A stretch of DNA of 64,000 bases from PGYT01 sp963675055 (GTDB taxonomy: Bacteria > Bacteroidota > Ignavibacteria > Ignavibacteriales > Melioribacteraceae). The DNA is taken from the NCBI GenBank assembly GCA_963675055.2, contig CAXXJE010000004.1:372001-436000 (forward strand), written 5' to 3'. The notes under the pieces are model-generated. The model made no database searches and had not been told where the DNA came from. It saw only the letters and a list, made by a program, of their open reading frames with translations. Below are positions 7,298 to 16,462 of the stretch, piece after piece (position 1 is the stretch's first letter; every line of letters begins with the position of its first letter). The position numbers and the translations under genes are program-made.

Positions 7298-8554
7298 ATG
7301 ACAGCATATTTAATTTCAGTTGGCGATGAACTTTTAATTGGCCAGACGATTAACACGAATGTCTCCTATATAAGTGAAAAGCTGACGGAACTTGGTGTAA
7401 AGGTAATTAAGCAAAGTGTAATTGCCGATAATGAAGAGCAGATGCTCGATGAATTTAATATAGCATTTAACTCATCAGATATCATAATTGTAACTGGCGG
7501 ACTTGGACCAACTCATGACGACATTACAAGAAGTTGTATAGTCTCGTTTTTTGACACAAAACTTGTTCAGAATGATTCTGTTTTGGAAGATGTAAGAGAA
7601 CGATTCACCAGCAGGGGCATTGAACTAACAGAAACTAATAGAAATCAGGCGATGGTTCCCGAAAATTCCTCTGTAATCCGAAATAGCAGGGGAACAGCTC
7701 CCGGATCCTGGATTGAAAAGGATGGAAAAGTATTTGTGTCGCTTCCCGGAGTTCCATATGAAATGGAAGGAATGATAGAAGACTTTATAATCCCGAAACT
7801 TGAGGATATGCTCCATGGAAAGTTGAAATCAACGCTAACCACAAACTTACTGACTACAGGAATTCCGGAATCAATTTTATTCGAGAAACTAGGTGATATG
7901 GATGAACTTCTCGGAGATGCGAAACTTGCTTTCCTTCCCAATCAATACGGTGTAAAAATGAGAATTACTGTTCTGGGTGAAAGTGACGAGGAAGCACAGG
8001 ACAAAATGATCCATATCGAACAGAAAATAAGAGGAATTGCCGGCAGGTTTATCTACGGTAAAAATGAAGATAATCTTGAAAATGTAATTGCAAAACTTCT
8101 TATAGATCGCGGATTGACTCTGGCGGTTGCAGAATCGTGTACCGGCGGTCTGATTAGTCATAGATTAACTAATATAAGCGGCAGCAGTAATTACTTTGAG
8201 CGGGCTTTTGTTGTATATAGTAACGGCGCTAAAGTGGAACATCTCAAGATTGATGAGGATTTAATTCAGAAATATGGTGCAGTTAGTCTGGAAGTAGCCA
8301 GGTTAATGGCAGAAGGTGTTAAAGCTGTCAGCGGCACTGATATAGGACTAGCTGTTACAGGAATAATGGGACCCACCGGTGGTTCAGTAGACAAACCTGT
8401 TGGCTTGGTTTACATCGGTATATGTGATGATAAAATTTGTACCGGAAGGGAATACAGGTTTGGTGGCGACAGGTGGCTTAATAAGGACCGTACTTCGCAA
8501 GCCGCGCTTGAAATGCTGAGGCGAAGCCTTCTGGGTATTCCGTATGATGAATAG
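7298..8554 (+). CDS. cinA: CinA family protein: nicotinamide-nucleotide amidase / ADP-ribose pyrophosphatase-like
   Basis: A full-length two-domain CinA of 418 residues. The N-terminal MoaB/MoeA-like domain (about 1-170) has 'ISVGDELLIGQTINTN' and 'VTGGLGPTHDDITR'. A short linker domain follows. The C-terminal amidase domain (about 255-415) has 'AVAESCTGGLISHRLTNISGSS', with the catalytic serine region, and 'AVTGIMGPTGGSVDKPVG'. It recycles pyridine nucleotides by deamidating NMN. It sits between pgpA and thpR-recA; pgsA-cinA-recA linkage is a recurring bacterial arrangement. Confidence 0.95.
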   Translation: MTAYLISVGDELLIGQTINTNVSYISEKLTELGVKVIKQSVIADNEEQMLDEFNIAFNSSDIIIVTGGLGPTHDDITRSCIVSFFDTKLVQNDSVLEDVRERFTSRGIELTETNRNQAMVPENSSVIRNSRGTAPGSWIEKDGKVFVSLPGVPYEMEGMIEDFIIPKLEDMLHGKLKSTLTTNLLTTGIPESILFEKLGDMDELLGDAKLAFLPNQYGVKMRITVLGESDEEAQDKMIHIEQKIRGIAGRFIYGKNEDNLENVIAKLLIDRGLTLAVAESCTGGLISHRLTNISGSSNYFERAFVVYSNGAKVEHLKIDEDLIQKYGAVSLEVARLMAEGVKAVSGTDIGLAVTGIMGPTGGSVDKPVGLVYIGICDDKICTGREYRFGGDRWLNKDRTSQAALEMLRRSLLGIPYDE

Positions 8555-9098
8555 GTTATTTATTGCTCTGAAGGTACCCCGGGAAGCATTACGTCAAATT
8601 ATTTCGCTGCGTGATGAGATATACGGTATAGATGAAAAAGTTAGATGGGAGCTGGAGCAAAAATTACATATCACCCTGAAGTTCCTCGGTGATGTTAATT
8701 CGGACCTGATTCCCGCCATTCTTGATAAGTTGGAAGAGATTTCAAATGCTAACTCAGCTTTCGATCCTGAATTTTCAAAGTTTGGACTGTTTTACAGAAA
8801 GGCAGAACCAAAAATATTATGGATTGGAACTACGGATAATAGGAAACTGATTTCATTGAATTGCAGTGTTGATGAAAGTATGTTCCATCTCGGGTTCGAA
8901 AAAGAAACGAGAAATTTTAAGTCTCATTTAACGCTGCTTAGAGTTAAGGGCAATGAAGATTTTAAGAAACTGGAAAAATTCCGGCAAATTGAATTTAAAC
9001 CCATTAAATTCCGTGCTCAAAATATTGAATTAATCAAAAGTGTACTCAAACCGACAGGGTCGGTATATACTACAATACAAAGTTTAAATATGAAATAG
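8544..9098 (+). CDS. thpR: RNA 2',3'-cyclic phosphodiesterase (2H superfamily)
   Basis: A 184-residue 2H phosphoesterase with both catalytic HxTx motifs: HITL at residues 42-45 and HLTL at 128-131, and the typical opening 'RLFIALKVP'. It opens 2',3'-cyclic phosphates on RNA ends. The start overlaps cinA by 11 bases; ATG codons at 8544 and 8547 are both possible. It is 11 bases upstream of recA, where thpR is also found in other phyla. Confidence 0.93.
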   Translation: MMNRLFIALKVPREALRQIISLRDEIYGIDEKVRWELEQKLHITLKFLGDVNSDLIPAILDKLEEISNANSAFDPEFSKFGLFYRKAEPKILWIGTTDNRKLISLNCSVDESMFHLGFEKETRNFKSHLTLLRVKGNEDFKKLEKFRQIEFKPIKFRAQNIELIKSVLKPTGSVYTTIQSLNMK

Positions 9099-9109
9099 CT
9101 GGAGGCAAA

Positions 9110-10162
9110 ATGGCTAACGAGAAAGAAGCAAAACAGAAAATTCTTGATGAAACGATTTTTAGTATCGAGAAGACTTACGGTAAAGGCTCGATAATGAAAC
9201 TGGGGGATGGGGTTATCAATAAGGTTGATTCAATATCAACGAGTTCCGTATCACTGGATTATGCACTTGGAATAGGCGGTGTTCCACGCGGCAGAATTGT
9301 TGAGATTTACGGTCCCGAGTCTTCGGGAAAAACAACTGTTTGTCTGCATATTATTGCCGAAGCTCAGAAACACGGCGGACTCGCTGCTTTTATTGATGCG
9401 GAACATGCACTTGATATAAACTACGCTAAAAGGCTGGGCGTTGATGTTAAAAACCTCCTTATATCACAACCGGATTATGGAGAACAGGCGCTCGAAATTG
9501 TAGATACACTCGTTAGAAGTAACGCACTGGATGTTATTGTAATTGACTCCGTAGCGGCGCTCGTTCCCCGATCCGAAATTGAAGGGGAAATGGGTGATGC
9601 TCAAATGGGTGTTCAGGCAAGATTGATGTCACAGGCTTTGAGGAAAATTACAGGTGCTGTTAGTCGTTCCAGAACCTGTGTGATTTTTACTAACCAGCTT
9701 AGAAGTAAGATTGGTGTTATGTTCGGTAATCCGGAAACTACAACAGGTGGAAATGCTTTGAAATTTTATTCTTCCGTCAGGATGGATATACGAAGGATAG
9801 CTGCAATTAAAACAGGTGATGAAGTAATTGGTAACAGGACAAAAATTAAAATTGTTAAGAGTAAAGTCGCTCCTCCGTTTAAACAGATTGAATTCGACAT
9901 TATGTATAACGAAGGAATCAGCAAAGCAGGTGACCTAATAGACCTTGCCGTTGATAAAGGAATTGTTAAAAAGAGCGGAGCATGGTTTAGTTACGGCGAG
10001 GATAGGTTCCAGGGGCGGGAGCAATTCAGAGCAAAACTCATTGAAGATTCGAATCTGATGGGAAGCATCGAAAAGGAAGTAAAAACTGCTCTCGGAATGA
10101 TAGAAGCAGAACCGGAAAAGGAAAAAACTGAAGAAACCGAAAAAGTTACTAAGAAGAAGTGA
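9110..10162 (+). CDS. recA: Recombinase RecA
   Basis: DNA strand-exchange ATPase for homologous recombination and for the SOS co-protease activity. The 350 residues show Walker A at 68-76 ('GPESSGKTT'), 'IDAEHALD', the Walker B region 'VIVIDSVAALVPR', the L2 segment 'TNQLRSKIGVMFGNPETTTGG', and a Lys/Glu-rich C-terminal tail. The start is preceded by 'TGGAGG' 6 bases upstream. recX overlaps its stop by 4 bases (GTGA). No LexA box was recognised in the short upstream gap. Confidence 0.98.
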   Translation: MANEKEAKQKILDETIFSIEKTYGKGSIMKLGDGVINKVDSISTSSVSLDYALGIGGVPRGRIVEIYGPESSGKTTVCLHIIAEAQKHGGLAAFIDAEHALDINYAKRLGVDVKNLLISQPDYGEQALEIVDTLVRSNALDVIVIDSVAALVPRSEIEGEMGDAQMGVQARLMSQALRKITGAVSRSRTCVIFTNQLRSKIGVMFGNPETTTGGNALKFYSSVRMDIRRIAAIKTGDEVIGNRTKIKIVKSKVAPPFKQIEFDIMYNEGISKAGDLIDLAVDKGIVKKSGAWFSYGEDRFQGREQFRAKLIEDSNLMGSIEKEVKTALGMIEAEPEKEKTEETEKVTKKK

Positions 10163-10782
10163 GAATAAGCAAGTTAAAGAAAAAAGGAGATCGGGTTGAA
10201 GTTATTCTCGAGGATGGTAATAAACTCGATCTCCGACTGAAAATTTCTGAAAAGCATGGCATATACAAAGGGAAAGACCTGTCAGGAAGTCTGTCTGAAG
10301 AGATTAAGACCGATGAAGAGTACTCTAGAGTCAAAGACAGTGCATTCAGGATTTTAAGCAGACGATCTCATTCTGTCTATGAATTAAAAACAAAGCTTAA
10401 AATGAAGGAATTCTCAGAGAAGAATATTGAGAAGGTTTTGCAGGAATTATCAGAACTTGGTTATTTGGACGACAATAAATTTGCCGAAGAGTTCTACCAT
10501 AGCAGAACAAGATATAAGAATGACGGTTTACGAAAAATTACAGGTCAATTAAGGCAGAGGGGTGTTGAAAGCTCCATCATAGATGCTATTGTCAGGAATA
10601 ATTCTGAGGATAGCGTTCACCTGGAAAATGCTTTAAAACTGGCTAAAATAAAGCTAACTTCTGTGAACTATAAAAATACACACGATACCGCTAAGCTTAG
10701 GGCAAAGCTAAGTTTGTATCTTCAAAACAAGGGATTTTCATTCGATATTATTAGGGAAGTCCTTAAGAAATCCGAACTGTAA
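10159..10782 (+). CDS. recX: Regulatory protein RecX
   Basis: Modulator of RecA filaments. The 207-residue protein contains three-helix RecX repeats: 'ILSRRSHSVYELKTKLKMKEF', 'ELGYLDDNKFAEEFYHSR' and 'LRKITGQLRQRGV' are diagnostic. The N-terminal 60 residues form a small beta-rich extension seen in many RecX proteins. It starts with GTG overlapping the recA stop, so its translation should be coupled to recA. Confidence 0.93.
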   Translation: MRISKLKKKGDRVEVILEDGNKLDLRLKISEKHGIYKGKDLSGSLSEEIKTDEEYSRVKDSAFRILSRRSHSVYELKTKLKMKEFSEKNIEKVLQELSELGYLDDNKFAEEFYHSRTRYKNDGLRKITGQLRQRGVESSIIDAIVRNNSEDSVHLENALKLAKIKLTSVNYKNTHDTAKLRAKLSLYLQNKGFSFDIIREVLKKSEL

Positions 10783-10852
10783 AATGTTCACAAAAATATA
10801 TTATCAAGAGTTGTATACTTTCCTTATCTTGGTCGTTTAAAAAATTTACTTT

Positions 10853-12022
10853 ATGAAAAAGTTTCAAGGCATAGATTATTTTAATATCGAGGACTTGCTG
10901 TCCGAAGAGGAAATTCTTGTGCGTAATTCGGTACGCGAATTCGTCGATGAAGAAGTTGTTCCGATAATTGAAGAGAGTTATCAGGACGGTACTTTTCCAA
11001 TGGATATTATTCCGAAAATGGCAGAATTGGGACTATTCGGTATAAACCTTCCGGAAGAATTCGGCTGTGCCGGTTTGAATAATATTGCCTACGGACTTGC
11101 AATGCAGGAACTTGAAAGAGGCGATAGCGGAATCAGGAGTTTCGTTTCTGTGCAGAGTGCCCTCGTTATGTATCCTATTTACACATTTGGTTCTGAAGAA
11201 CATAAAGAACTTTGGCTCCCCAAACTTGCAGCAGGTGAAAAGATCGGGTGTTTCGGTCTAACTGAACCTGATTTCGGATCTAATCCGGGCGGTATGGTTA
11301 CAACCGCTGAAAAAGTTGATGGAGGCTATAAACTTGACGGAGCCAAAATGTGGATCACAAACGGATCAATTGCGGATGTTGCTGTTGTCTGGGCAAAGCT
11401 TGACGGTGTTGTGCACGGATTTTTAGTCGAAAAAGAATTTGAAGGATTTACTGCACCCGAGATGAAAGGTAAACATTCACTTCGGTCATCTATCACTTCC
11501 GAACTAATCTTTCAGGATGTATTTGTACCAGAAGCGAATTTACTTCCGAATACTTCCGGACTCAAATCGCCTCTTATGTGTTTGAACCAGGCAAGATATG
11601 GAATTGCCTGGGGTGTAGTAGGCGCAATGATGGCCTGTTACGATACTGCCCTGGATTATGCAAAAACCAGAATCCAGTTTTCGAAACCTATTGCCGGTTA
11701 TCAACTTACACAACAGAAACTTGTTGAAATTCTTACGGAAATTACGAAATCACAGTTGCTCAATCTGCAACTGGGTAGATTAAAAGATCAGGGTAAAGTT
11801 AAGCATACTCACATTTCACTGGCAAAAAGAAATAATTGTGAAACTGCACTGGATTCTGCCAGAATATCCCGTGAAATCCTTGGTGCAAATGGCATATTAA
11901 GCGAGTATCCGATCATGAGACATTCAAACAATTTGGAATCGGTAAAAACATATGAAGGAACTCATGAGATGCATACTCTTATAATCGGTGAGGATATTAC
12001 CGGTTACCCGGCATTCGATTAG
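10853..12022 (+). CDS. Acyl-CoA dehydrogenase, glutaryl-CoA dehydrogenase-like
   Basis: A 389-residue FAD flavoprotein of the acyl-CoA dehydrogenase family. 'GCFGLTEPDFGSNPGGM' and 'KMWITNGSIADVAVVWAK' are FAD/substrate motifs. 'RSFVSVQSAL' carries the arginine that marks glutaryl-CoA dehydrogenases, and 'YEGTHEMHTLIIGEDITG' near the end holds the catalytic glutamate. It would oxidise and decarboxylate glutaryl-CoA to crotonyl-CoA in lysine or tryptophan breakdown. No other gene of that pathway is adjacent, so a related short-chain acyl-CoA remains possible. ATG at 10853 follows a 70-base gap after recX. Confidence 0.88.
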   Translation: MKKFQGIDYFNIEDLLSEEEILVRNSVREFVDEEVVPIIEESYQDGTFPMDIIPKMAELGLFGINLPEEFGCAGLNNIAYGLAMQELERGDSGIRSFVSVQSALVMYPIYTFGSEEHKELWLPKLAAGEKIGCFGLTEPDFGSNPGGMVTTAEKVDGGYKLDGAKMWITNGSIADVAVVWAKLDGVVHGFLVEKEFEGFTAPEMKGKHSLRSSITSELIFQDVFVPEANLLPNTSGLKSPLMCLNQARYGIAWGVVGAMMACYDTALDYAKTRIQFSKPIAGYQLTQQKLVEILTEITKSQLLNLQLGRLKDQGKVKHTHISLAKRNNCETALDSARISREILGANGILSEYPIMRHSNNLESVKTYEGTHEMHTLIIGEDITGYPAFD

Positions 12023-12045
12023 TATACAATTTGATTGGAGATAAA

Positions 12046-13524
12046 ATGTCATCAGAAAAATTTTCATTTGAAGGACTAACTTTTGACGATATACTTTTAA
12101 TTCCGCAAAGATCGGAGATTCTTCCCAGGGAGACTGATGTAACAGCGAATTTAACTCCCGGAATAAAGCTGAATATTCCTTTTCTCTCTGCTGCAATGGA
12201 TACCGTAACGGAGTCTGATATGGCAATTGCCATGGCACAGCAGGGCGGAATCGGTATGGTTCACAAAAACATGTCTATAACCCGTCAGGCGGAGGAAGTG
12301 GATAAAGTTAAGAGATATGAAAGCGGTATGATAACCAAGCCAATTACTCTTTCTCCTGATAAAACTGTTGAAGACGCGCTTTACATGATGGCGAAATATA
12401 GAATATCAGGTATTCCAATTGTGGATGAAGTCGGTAAGTTAATTGGCATTTTAACCAACCGTGACCTGAGATTTGAACCAAACGTTACATTGAAAGTACA
12501 CGAAGTAATGACCAAAGGCAACCTATATACGGCTCCGGTTGGTACAACCCTGGAGAAAGCAGAGGTGTTACTTCAGAAACACAGGATTGAAAAGCTTCCT
12601 GTCGTGGATGATCATGGAATACTGAAAGGACTGATTACGTTTAAGGATATATCCAAAAAGAAGAAATACCCGAATGCATGCAAGGACGAATTCGGAAGGC
12701 TCCGAGTTGGTGCTGCAGTAGGCGTTACTCATGATACGCTTGAAAGAGTGGAAGCGCTTGTTGAGTCTCACGTGGATGTAATAACTGTGGATACGGCTCA
12801 TGGTCATTCTACCGGTGTGCTTAAAACAGTTAAGGAAATAAGAGCAAAATACAAGGACCTGCAGTTAATTGCGGGAAATATTGTAACAAAAGAAGCAGCC
12901 CTGGAGTTAATTGAATGCGGGGTTGATACAGTTAAGGTAGGTATAGGTGCCGGATCAATTTGTACAACAAGAGTTATTGCCGGAGTGGGTGTTCCACAGA
13001 TTAGCGCAGTTCATGAAGTCTCCGAAGCACTTAAAGGCACAGGGATTCCTGTAATAGCCGATGGCGGTGTGAAACAAACCGGTGATGTGCCTAAGGCGAT
13101 TGCGGCAGGTGCTGATACGATTATGATAGGAGGAATGCTCGCAGGTGTTGACGAAACTCCTGGCGAGAAAGTCCTGTTCGAAGGGAGGAGTTTTAAGGTC
13201 TACCGAGGAATGGGTTCTCTTGGCGCAATGAAAGAAGGGAGTAAGGACAGGTATTTTCAGGATATGGAAGATGATATTAAAAAACTGGTCCCTGAAGGTG
13301 TTGAAGGGCGTGTGCCTTACAAAGGTCCGCTTTCGGATACTATATATCAGTTTGTCGGTGGATTACGAGCTGCCATGGGATATACTGGTGTTAAAAACAT
13401 AGAAGAGATGAAGAATAATACAAAGTTTGTTAAGATTACCTCGGCCAGTTTGAGAGAAAGTCATCCTCATGACGTTATAATCACAAAAGAATCGCCTAAT
13501 TATCATTCAAAACAGAATTACTGA
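12046..13524 (+). CDS. guaB: IMP dehydrogenase
   Basis: Oxidises IMP to XMP with NAD, the first committed step to GMP. I use the ATG at 12046, which has TTGGAG 5 bases upstream; an in-frame TTG at 12031 is less likely. The 492 residues contain the TIM-barrel start 'LTFDDILLIPQRSEILP', two CBS domains inserted at about 90-205, the catalytic loop 'GIGAGSICTTR' with the active-site cysteine, 'IADGGVKQTGDV' and 'YRGMGSLGAM'. The glycosyltransferase gene follows 13 bases later. Confidence 0.97.
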   Translation: MSSEKFSFEGLTFDDILLIPQRSEILPRETDVTANLTPGIKLNIPFLSAAMDTVTESDMAIAMAQQGGIGMVHKNMSITRQAEEVDKVKRYESGMITKPITLSPDKTVEDALYMMAKYRISGIPIVDEVGKLIGILTNRDLRFEPNVTLKVHEVMTKGNLYTAPVGTTLEKAEVLLQKHRIEKLPVVDDHGILKGLITFKDISKKKKYPNACKDEFGRLRVGAAVGVTHDTLERVEALVESHVDVITVDTAHGHSTGVLKTVKEIRAKYKDLQLIAGNIVTKEAALELIECGVDTVKVGIGAGSICTTRVIAGVGVPQISAVHEVSEALKGTGIPVIADGGVKQTGDVPKAIAAGADTIMIGGMLAGVDETPGEKVLFEGRSFKVYRGMGSLGAMKEGSKDRYFQDMEDDIKKLVPEGVEGRVPYKGPLSDTIYQFVGGLRAAMGYTGVKNIEEMKNNTKFVKITSASLRESHPHDVIITKESPNYHSKQNY

Positions 13525-13537
13525 TAAGGCTTAGAAA

Positions 13538-14827
13538 ATGTTTAAGGCTCTTGTTATTGCGTATTATTTTCCTCCGATGGGACTGAGTGGCGTTCAGCGT
13601 ACCTTGAAGTTCACCAAGTATATGAGTTCGTATAACTGGCATCCCACTGTAATTACTGCAGGGAAAACAGGATATTATGCTCATGACCGTTCGCTTATGG
13701 AGGAAGCAGGGAGCGCAGATATTAAGATAGTAAGAACAGATTCTTTCAATATTAATTCGGTGCTTGGTAAATTCGGGACAGTAAAAATGCCGAATGAAAA
13801 ACTTAGGAAGTTCCTCGGCAGAGTTTCCAAATCCTTGTTCATCCCCGATAATAAAATATCCTGGGCAAATTCAGCTTTTAAAAAGGCTTCGGAGTTGCTT
13901 AAGAATGAAAAGTTTGATGTTATTTATGTCTCAATTCCACCTTTTTCAGCATTCTCTCTGGCTAAGAAATTAAAAAAACAATTTGATATTCCACTGATAG
14001 TAGATTATAGAGATTTATGGTTTGGGAACCATTTCGCGTTTTATCCGACTCCATACCATAAAATGAGACACAAAAAACTTGAGGATAATGCATTAAGATC
14101 CGCTGATCATATTATAGCTGTGAACAGGATTATTAAAGAAAAGCTTATTACTACTTATAAGTTTCTGAATTTTGATGATGTAACAATTATACCTCATGGA
14201 TATGACCCTGCAGATTTTGAAGGTAGAGAGCCTGTAAAAACAAACAAATTGTTTAAAAAAATCAAGTTACTTTATTCCGGAATATTTTACGAAAATGTTA
14301 CACCTGAATTCTTTCTAAAGGCATTTAAGAAACTCAGTATTGAAAAACCGGAAATTGCGGAAAATTTTGAGCTTCATTTTGTGGGACATTTCAGAAGGGA
14401 AAATGAAAAACTGGTGAAATTGTTAAATCTCAGTCCCTTTGTGCATAATCACGGATACATGGATCATAAAGATGTAGTTCAAAAACTTGTTGACTCAGAT
14501 ATTCTTTGGGTTATGCTGGGTAAAGGGACAAACATGAACTCAGTGTCGAGCGGTAAGATTTTCGAGTATTTTGGGGCCAGAAAACCAATTATGGCTTGTG
14601 TTCCGGATGGAGCAACCCTTAATGCAGCGAAGGAATACGGGGCTTCATTTACTGTTGATCCTGAGGATATCGAAGGCATCAAGAATAAATTTATCGAGAT
14701 TTATAATCAGTCTGTCAAAAAAGAATTACCAGTGCCAAACGAAGAGTTCATCGTTAAGCATGATAGAAATGCACTTACGGAACAACTTACAAAAAAATTC
14801 CAATTCTACTTAAGGGATAATGCATGA
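13538..14827 (+). CDS. Glycosyltransferase family 4-like protein
   Basis: A 429-residue GT-B glycosyltransferase. The N-terminal domain begins 'YYFPPMGLSGVQRTLKF', typical of GT4 proteins with an acceptor-binding Rossmann domain, followed by 'DVIYVSIPPFSAF' and 'DYRDLWFGNHF'. The C-terminal nucleotide-sugar domain has 'LLYSGIFYENVTPEFFLKA' and 'SSGKIFEYFGARKPIMACVP', where the K-I-F-E-Y segment holds the donor-binding glutamate region. It probably adds a sugar to a surface polysaccharide or glycolipid; donor and acceptor are unknown. It overlaps purD by 4 bases, an operon link between unrelated functions. Confidence 0.85.
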   Translation: MFKALVIAYYFPPMGLSGVQRTLKFTKYMSSYNWHPTVITAGKTGYYAHDRSLMEEAGSADIKIVRTDSFNINSVLGKFGTVKMPNEKLRKFLGRVSKSLFIPDNKISWANSAFKKASELLKNEKFDVIYVSIPPFSAFSLAKKLKKQFDIPLIVDYRDLWFGNHFAFYPTPYHKMRHKKLEDNALRSADHIIAVNRIIKEKLITTYKFLNFDDVTIIPHGYDPADFEGREPVKTNKLFKKIKLLYSGIFYENVTPEFFLKAFKKLSIEKPEIAENFELHFVGHFRRENEKLVKLLNLSPFVHNHGYMDHKDVVQKLVDSDILWVMLGKGTNMNSVSSGKIFEYFGARKPIMACVPDGATLNAAKEYGASFTVDPEDIEGIKNKFIEIYNQSVKKELPVPNEEFIVKHDRNALTEQLTKKFQFYLRDNA

Positions 14828-16107
14828 ATGTTGCAATAATAGGCTCCGGCGGTCGGGAGCACGCATTAGCGTATAAAATCGCTCAATCAGAAAGTCTATC
14901 GAAACTTTTTGTAATTCCGGGAAATCCAGGTACAGAAAACCTGGGCGTAAATATTACTATGGATATTTCTGATCCGGAAAACGTTATAAAGTTTTGTGAG
15001 AAAGAGTCGATTGAACTAGTTGTAATAGGTCCGGAGCAGCCTCTTGTTGACGGACTAGGTGATTCTCTGCGTAATGCCGGTTTCAATGTATTTGGCCCGG
15101 ATAAGGCTGCCGCCGCTATTGAAGGGGATAAAGCATTTTCAAAATCTCTTATGAAGGACTATAACATACCCACAGCAGCTTTTGAAGTATTTCGGAAAGT
15201 GGATTACCAGAAAGCATTATACTATTTGAATGAAATAAATTATCCGTCAGTAATTAAGGCTTCCGGACTGGCAGCCGGTAAAGGTGTGCTTATTTGCAAC
15301 GATAAATCCGAAGCAGTTGAAGCGGTTGAATCAATGTTCAACGATGATTTATTCGGTGAATCAGGACATGAAATTGTTATCGAAGAATTCATGGAAGGGT
15401 TAGAAGCATCAATATTTGCAATAACTGATGGGGATGAATATGTTCTTTTACCTTCATCCCAGGATCATAAGCGAATTTATGATAATGACGAAGGTAAAAA
15501 TACAGGTGGAATGGGAGCATATTCTCCCGCACCTTTGATTACCCCGGAATTGCTGTCTGAAATTGATGAGAAGATTATAAAAAGGACTTTAAACGCTCTT
15601 TCAGATTCAGGACGAAAGTATGTCGGATGTTTGTATGCCGGTATAATGGTTACTAAAGACGGCCCAAAGGTTGTTGAATTCAACTGTAGATTTGGAGATC
15701 CTGAAGCGCAAGTGGTTTTACCAGTTCTCGAAGGTGACTTCCTCAAACTTTTATATTCGGCAGCAATCGGTGAAATTGATAAAGAATGTGTTAATTCATC
15801 GGGAGCATGTGCAGTTTGCGTGATTGCAGCCTCCGGAGGTTATCCTGACAGTTACGAAAAAGGTAAAGTTATATCAGGTCTGGATGAGATTACTGATAGC
15901 AATTCGATTGTTTTCCATGCAGGCACAAAGAAAGTTGATGATATAATAGTTACAAGCGGGGGACGTGTTTTAGGATTAACGAGAATTGATAAGTCTGGAG
16001 ATATAACTACTTGTAAACAAAAAGCTTATGAGGAATTACCAAAAATTAGTTTTGAAGGAATGCATTATCGAAAAGACATATCTGATAAAGCATTCAGAAC
16101 TATATAA
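14824..16107 (+). CDS. purD: Phosphoribosylamine--glycine ligase (GAR synthetase)
   Basis: ATP-grasp enzyme of de novo purine synthesis, second step. The 427-residue sequence opens with 'IGSGGREHALAYKI', has 'GPEQPLVDGLGDSL', 'VIKASGLAAGKGVLI' (ATP-grasp nucleotide-binding strand), 'LPSSQDHKRIYD', 'GGMGAYSPAP' and 'VEFNCRFGDPEAQ'. All these are family signatures, and the length is normal. It ends 8 bases before the convergent HIT gene with no obvious hairpin between them. Confidence 0.97.
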   Translation: MNVAIIGSGGREHALAYKIAQSESLSKLFVIPGNPGTENLGVNITMDISDPENVIKFCEKESIELVVIGPEQPLVDGLGDSLRNAGFNVFGPDKAAAAIEGDKAFSKSLMKDYNIPTAAFEVFRKVDYQKALYYLNEINYPSVIKASGLAAGKGVLICNDKSEAVEAVESMFNDDLFGESGHEIVIEEFMEGLEASIFAITDGDEYVLLPSSQDHKRIYDNDEGKNTGGMGAYSPAPLITPELLSEIDEKIIKRTLNALSDSGRKYVGCLYAGIMVTKDGPKVVEFNCRFGDPEAQVVLPVLEGDFLKLLYSAAIGEIDKECVNSSGACAVCVIAASGGYPDSYEKGKVISGLDEITDSNSIVFHAGTKKVDDIIVTSGGRVLGLTRIDKSGDITTCKQKAYEELPKISFEGMHYRKDISDKAFRTI

Positions 16108-16114
16108 ATTCGAA

Positions 16115-16462
16115 TTAACCGGGAGGCCAGTTCATCTGACGGCCTCCGAGCAAATGCATATGTAAATGATATACTTCCTGCCCGCCGTTATCTCCGCAAT
16201 TAAAAACCAACCGGTAACCATCCTCGCTGATATTCTCTTTCCTGGCGAGCTCATTTGCAGCATCTATCATTTCGCCAAGCAATGCTCCGTGCTCCGAGCC
16301 CTTTATATCACTTACTTTCGGAATTTCAATCTTTGGTATAATTAGAATATGAGTAGGAGCCTGAGGGTTAATATCACGGAAAGCGAGAATATTATCCGAC
16401 TCAAAAACGATATCGGCAGGAATTTCCTTGTTTATAATTTTAGAAAATATTGTTTCAGCCAT
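16115..16462 (-). CDS. HIT-family purine nucleoside phosphoramidase (HINT type)
   Basis: A 115-residue histidine-triad protein with the signature 'YHLHMHLLGGRQM' (H-x-H-x-H) near the C-terminus and the family opening 'ETIFSKIINKEIPADIVFESD'. HINT proteins hydrolyse adenosine phosphoramidates and aminoacyl-AMP. It is the last gene of a three-gene minus-strand run; its ATG overlaps the last base of the sigma-54 regulator's stop. Confidence 0.93.
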   Translation of the reverse strand: MAETIFSKIINKEIPADIVFESDNILAFRDINPQAPTHILIIPKIEIPKVSDIKGSEHGALLGEMIDAANELARKENISEDGYRLVFNCGDNGGQEVYHLHMHLLGGRQMNWPPG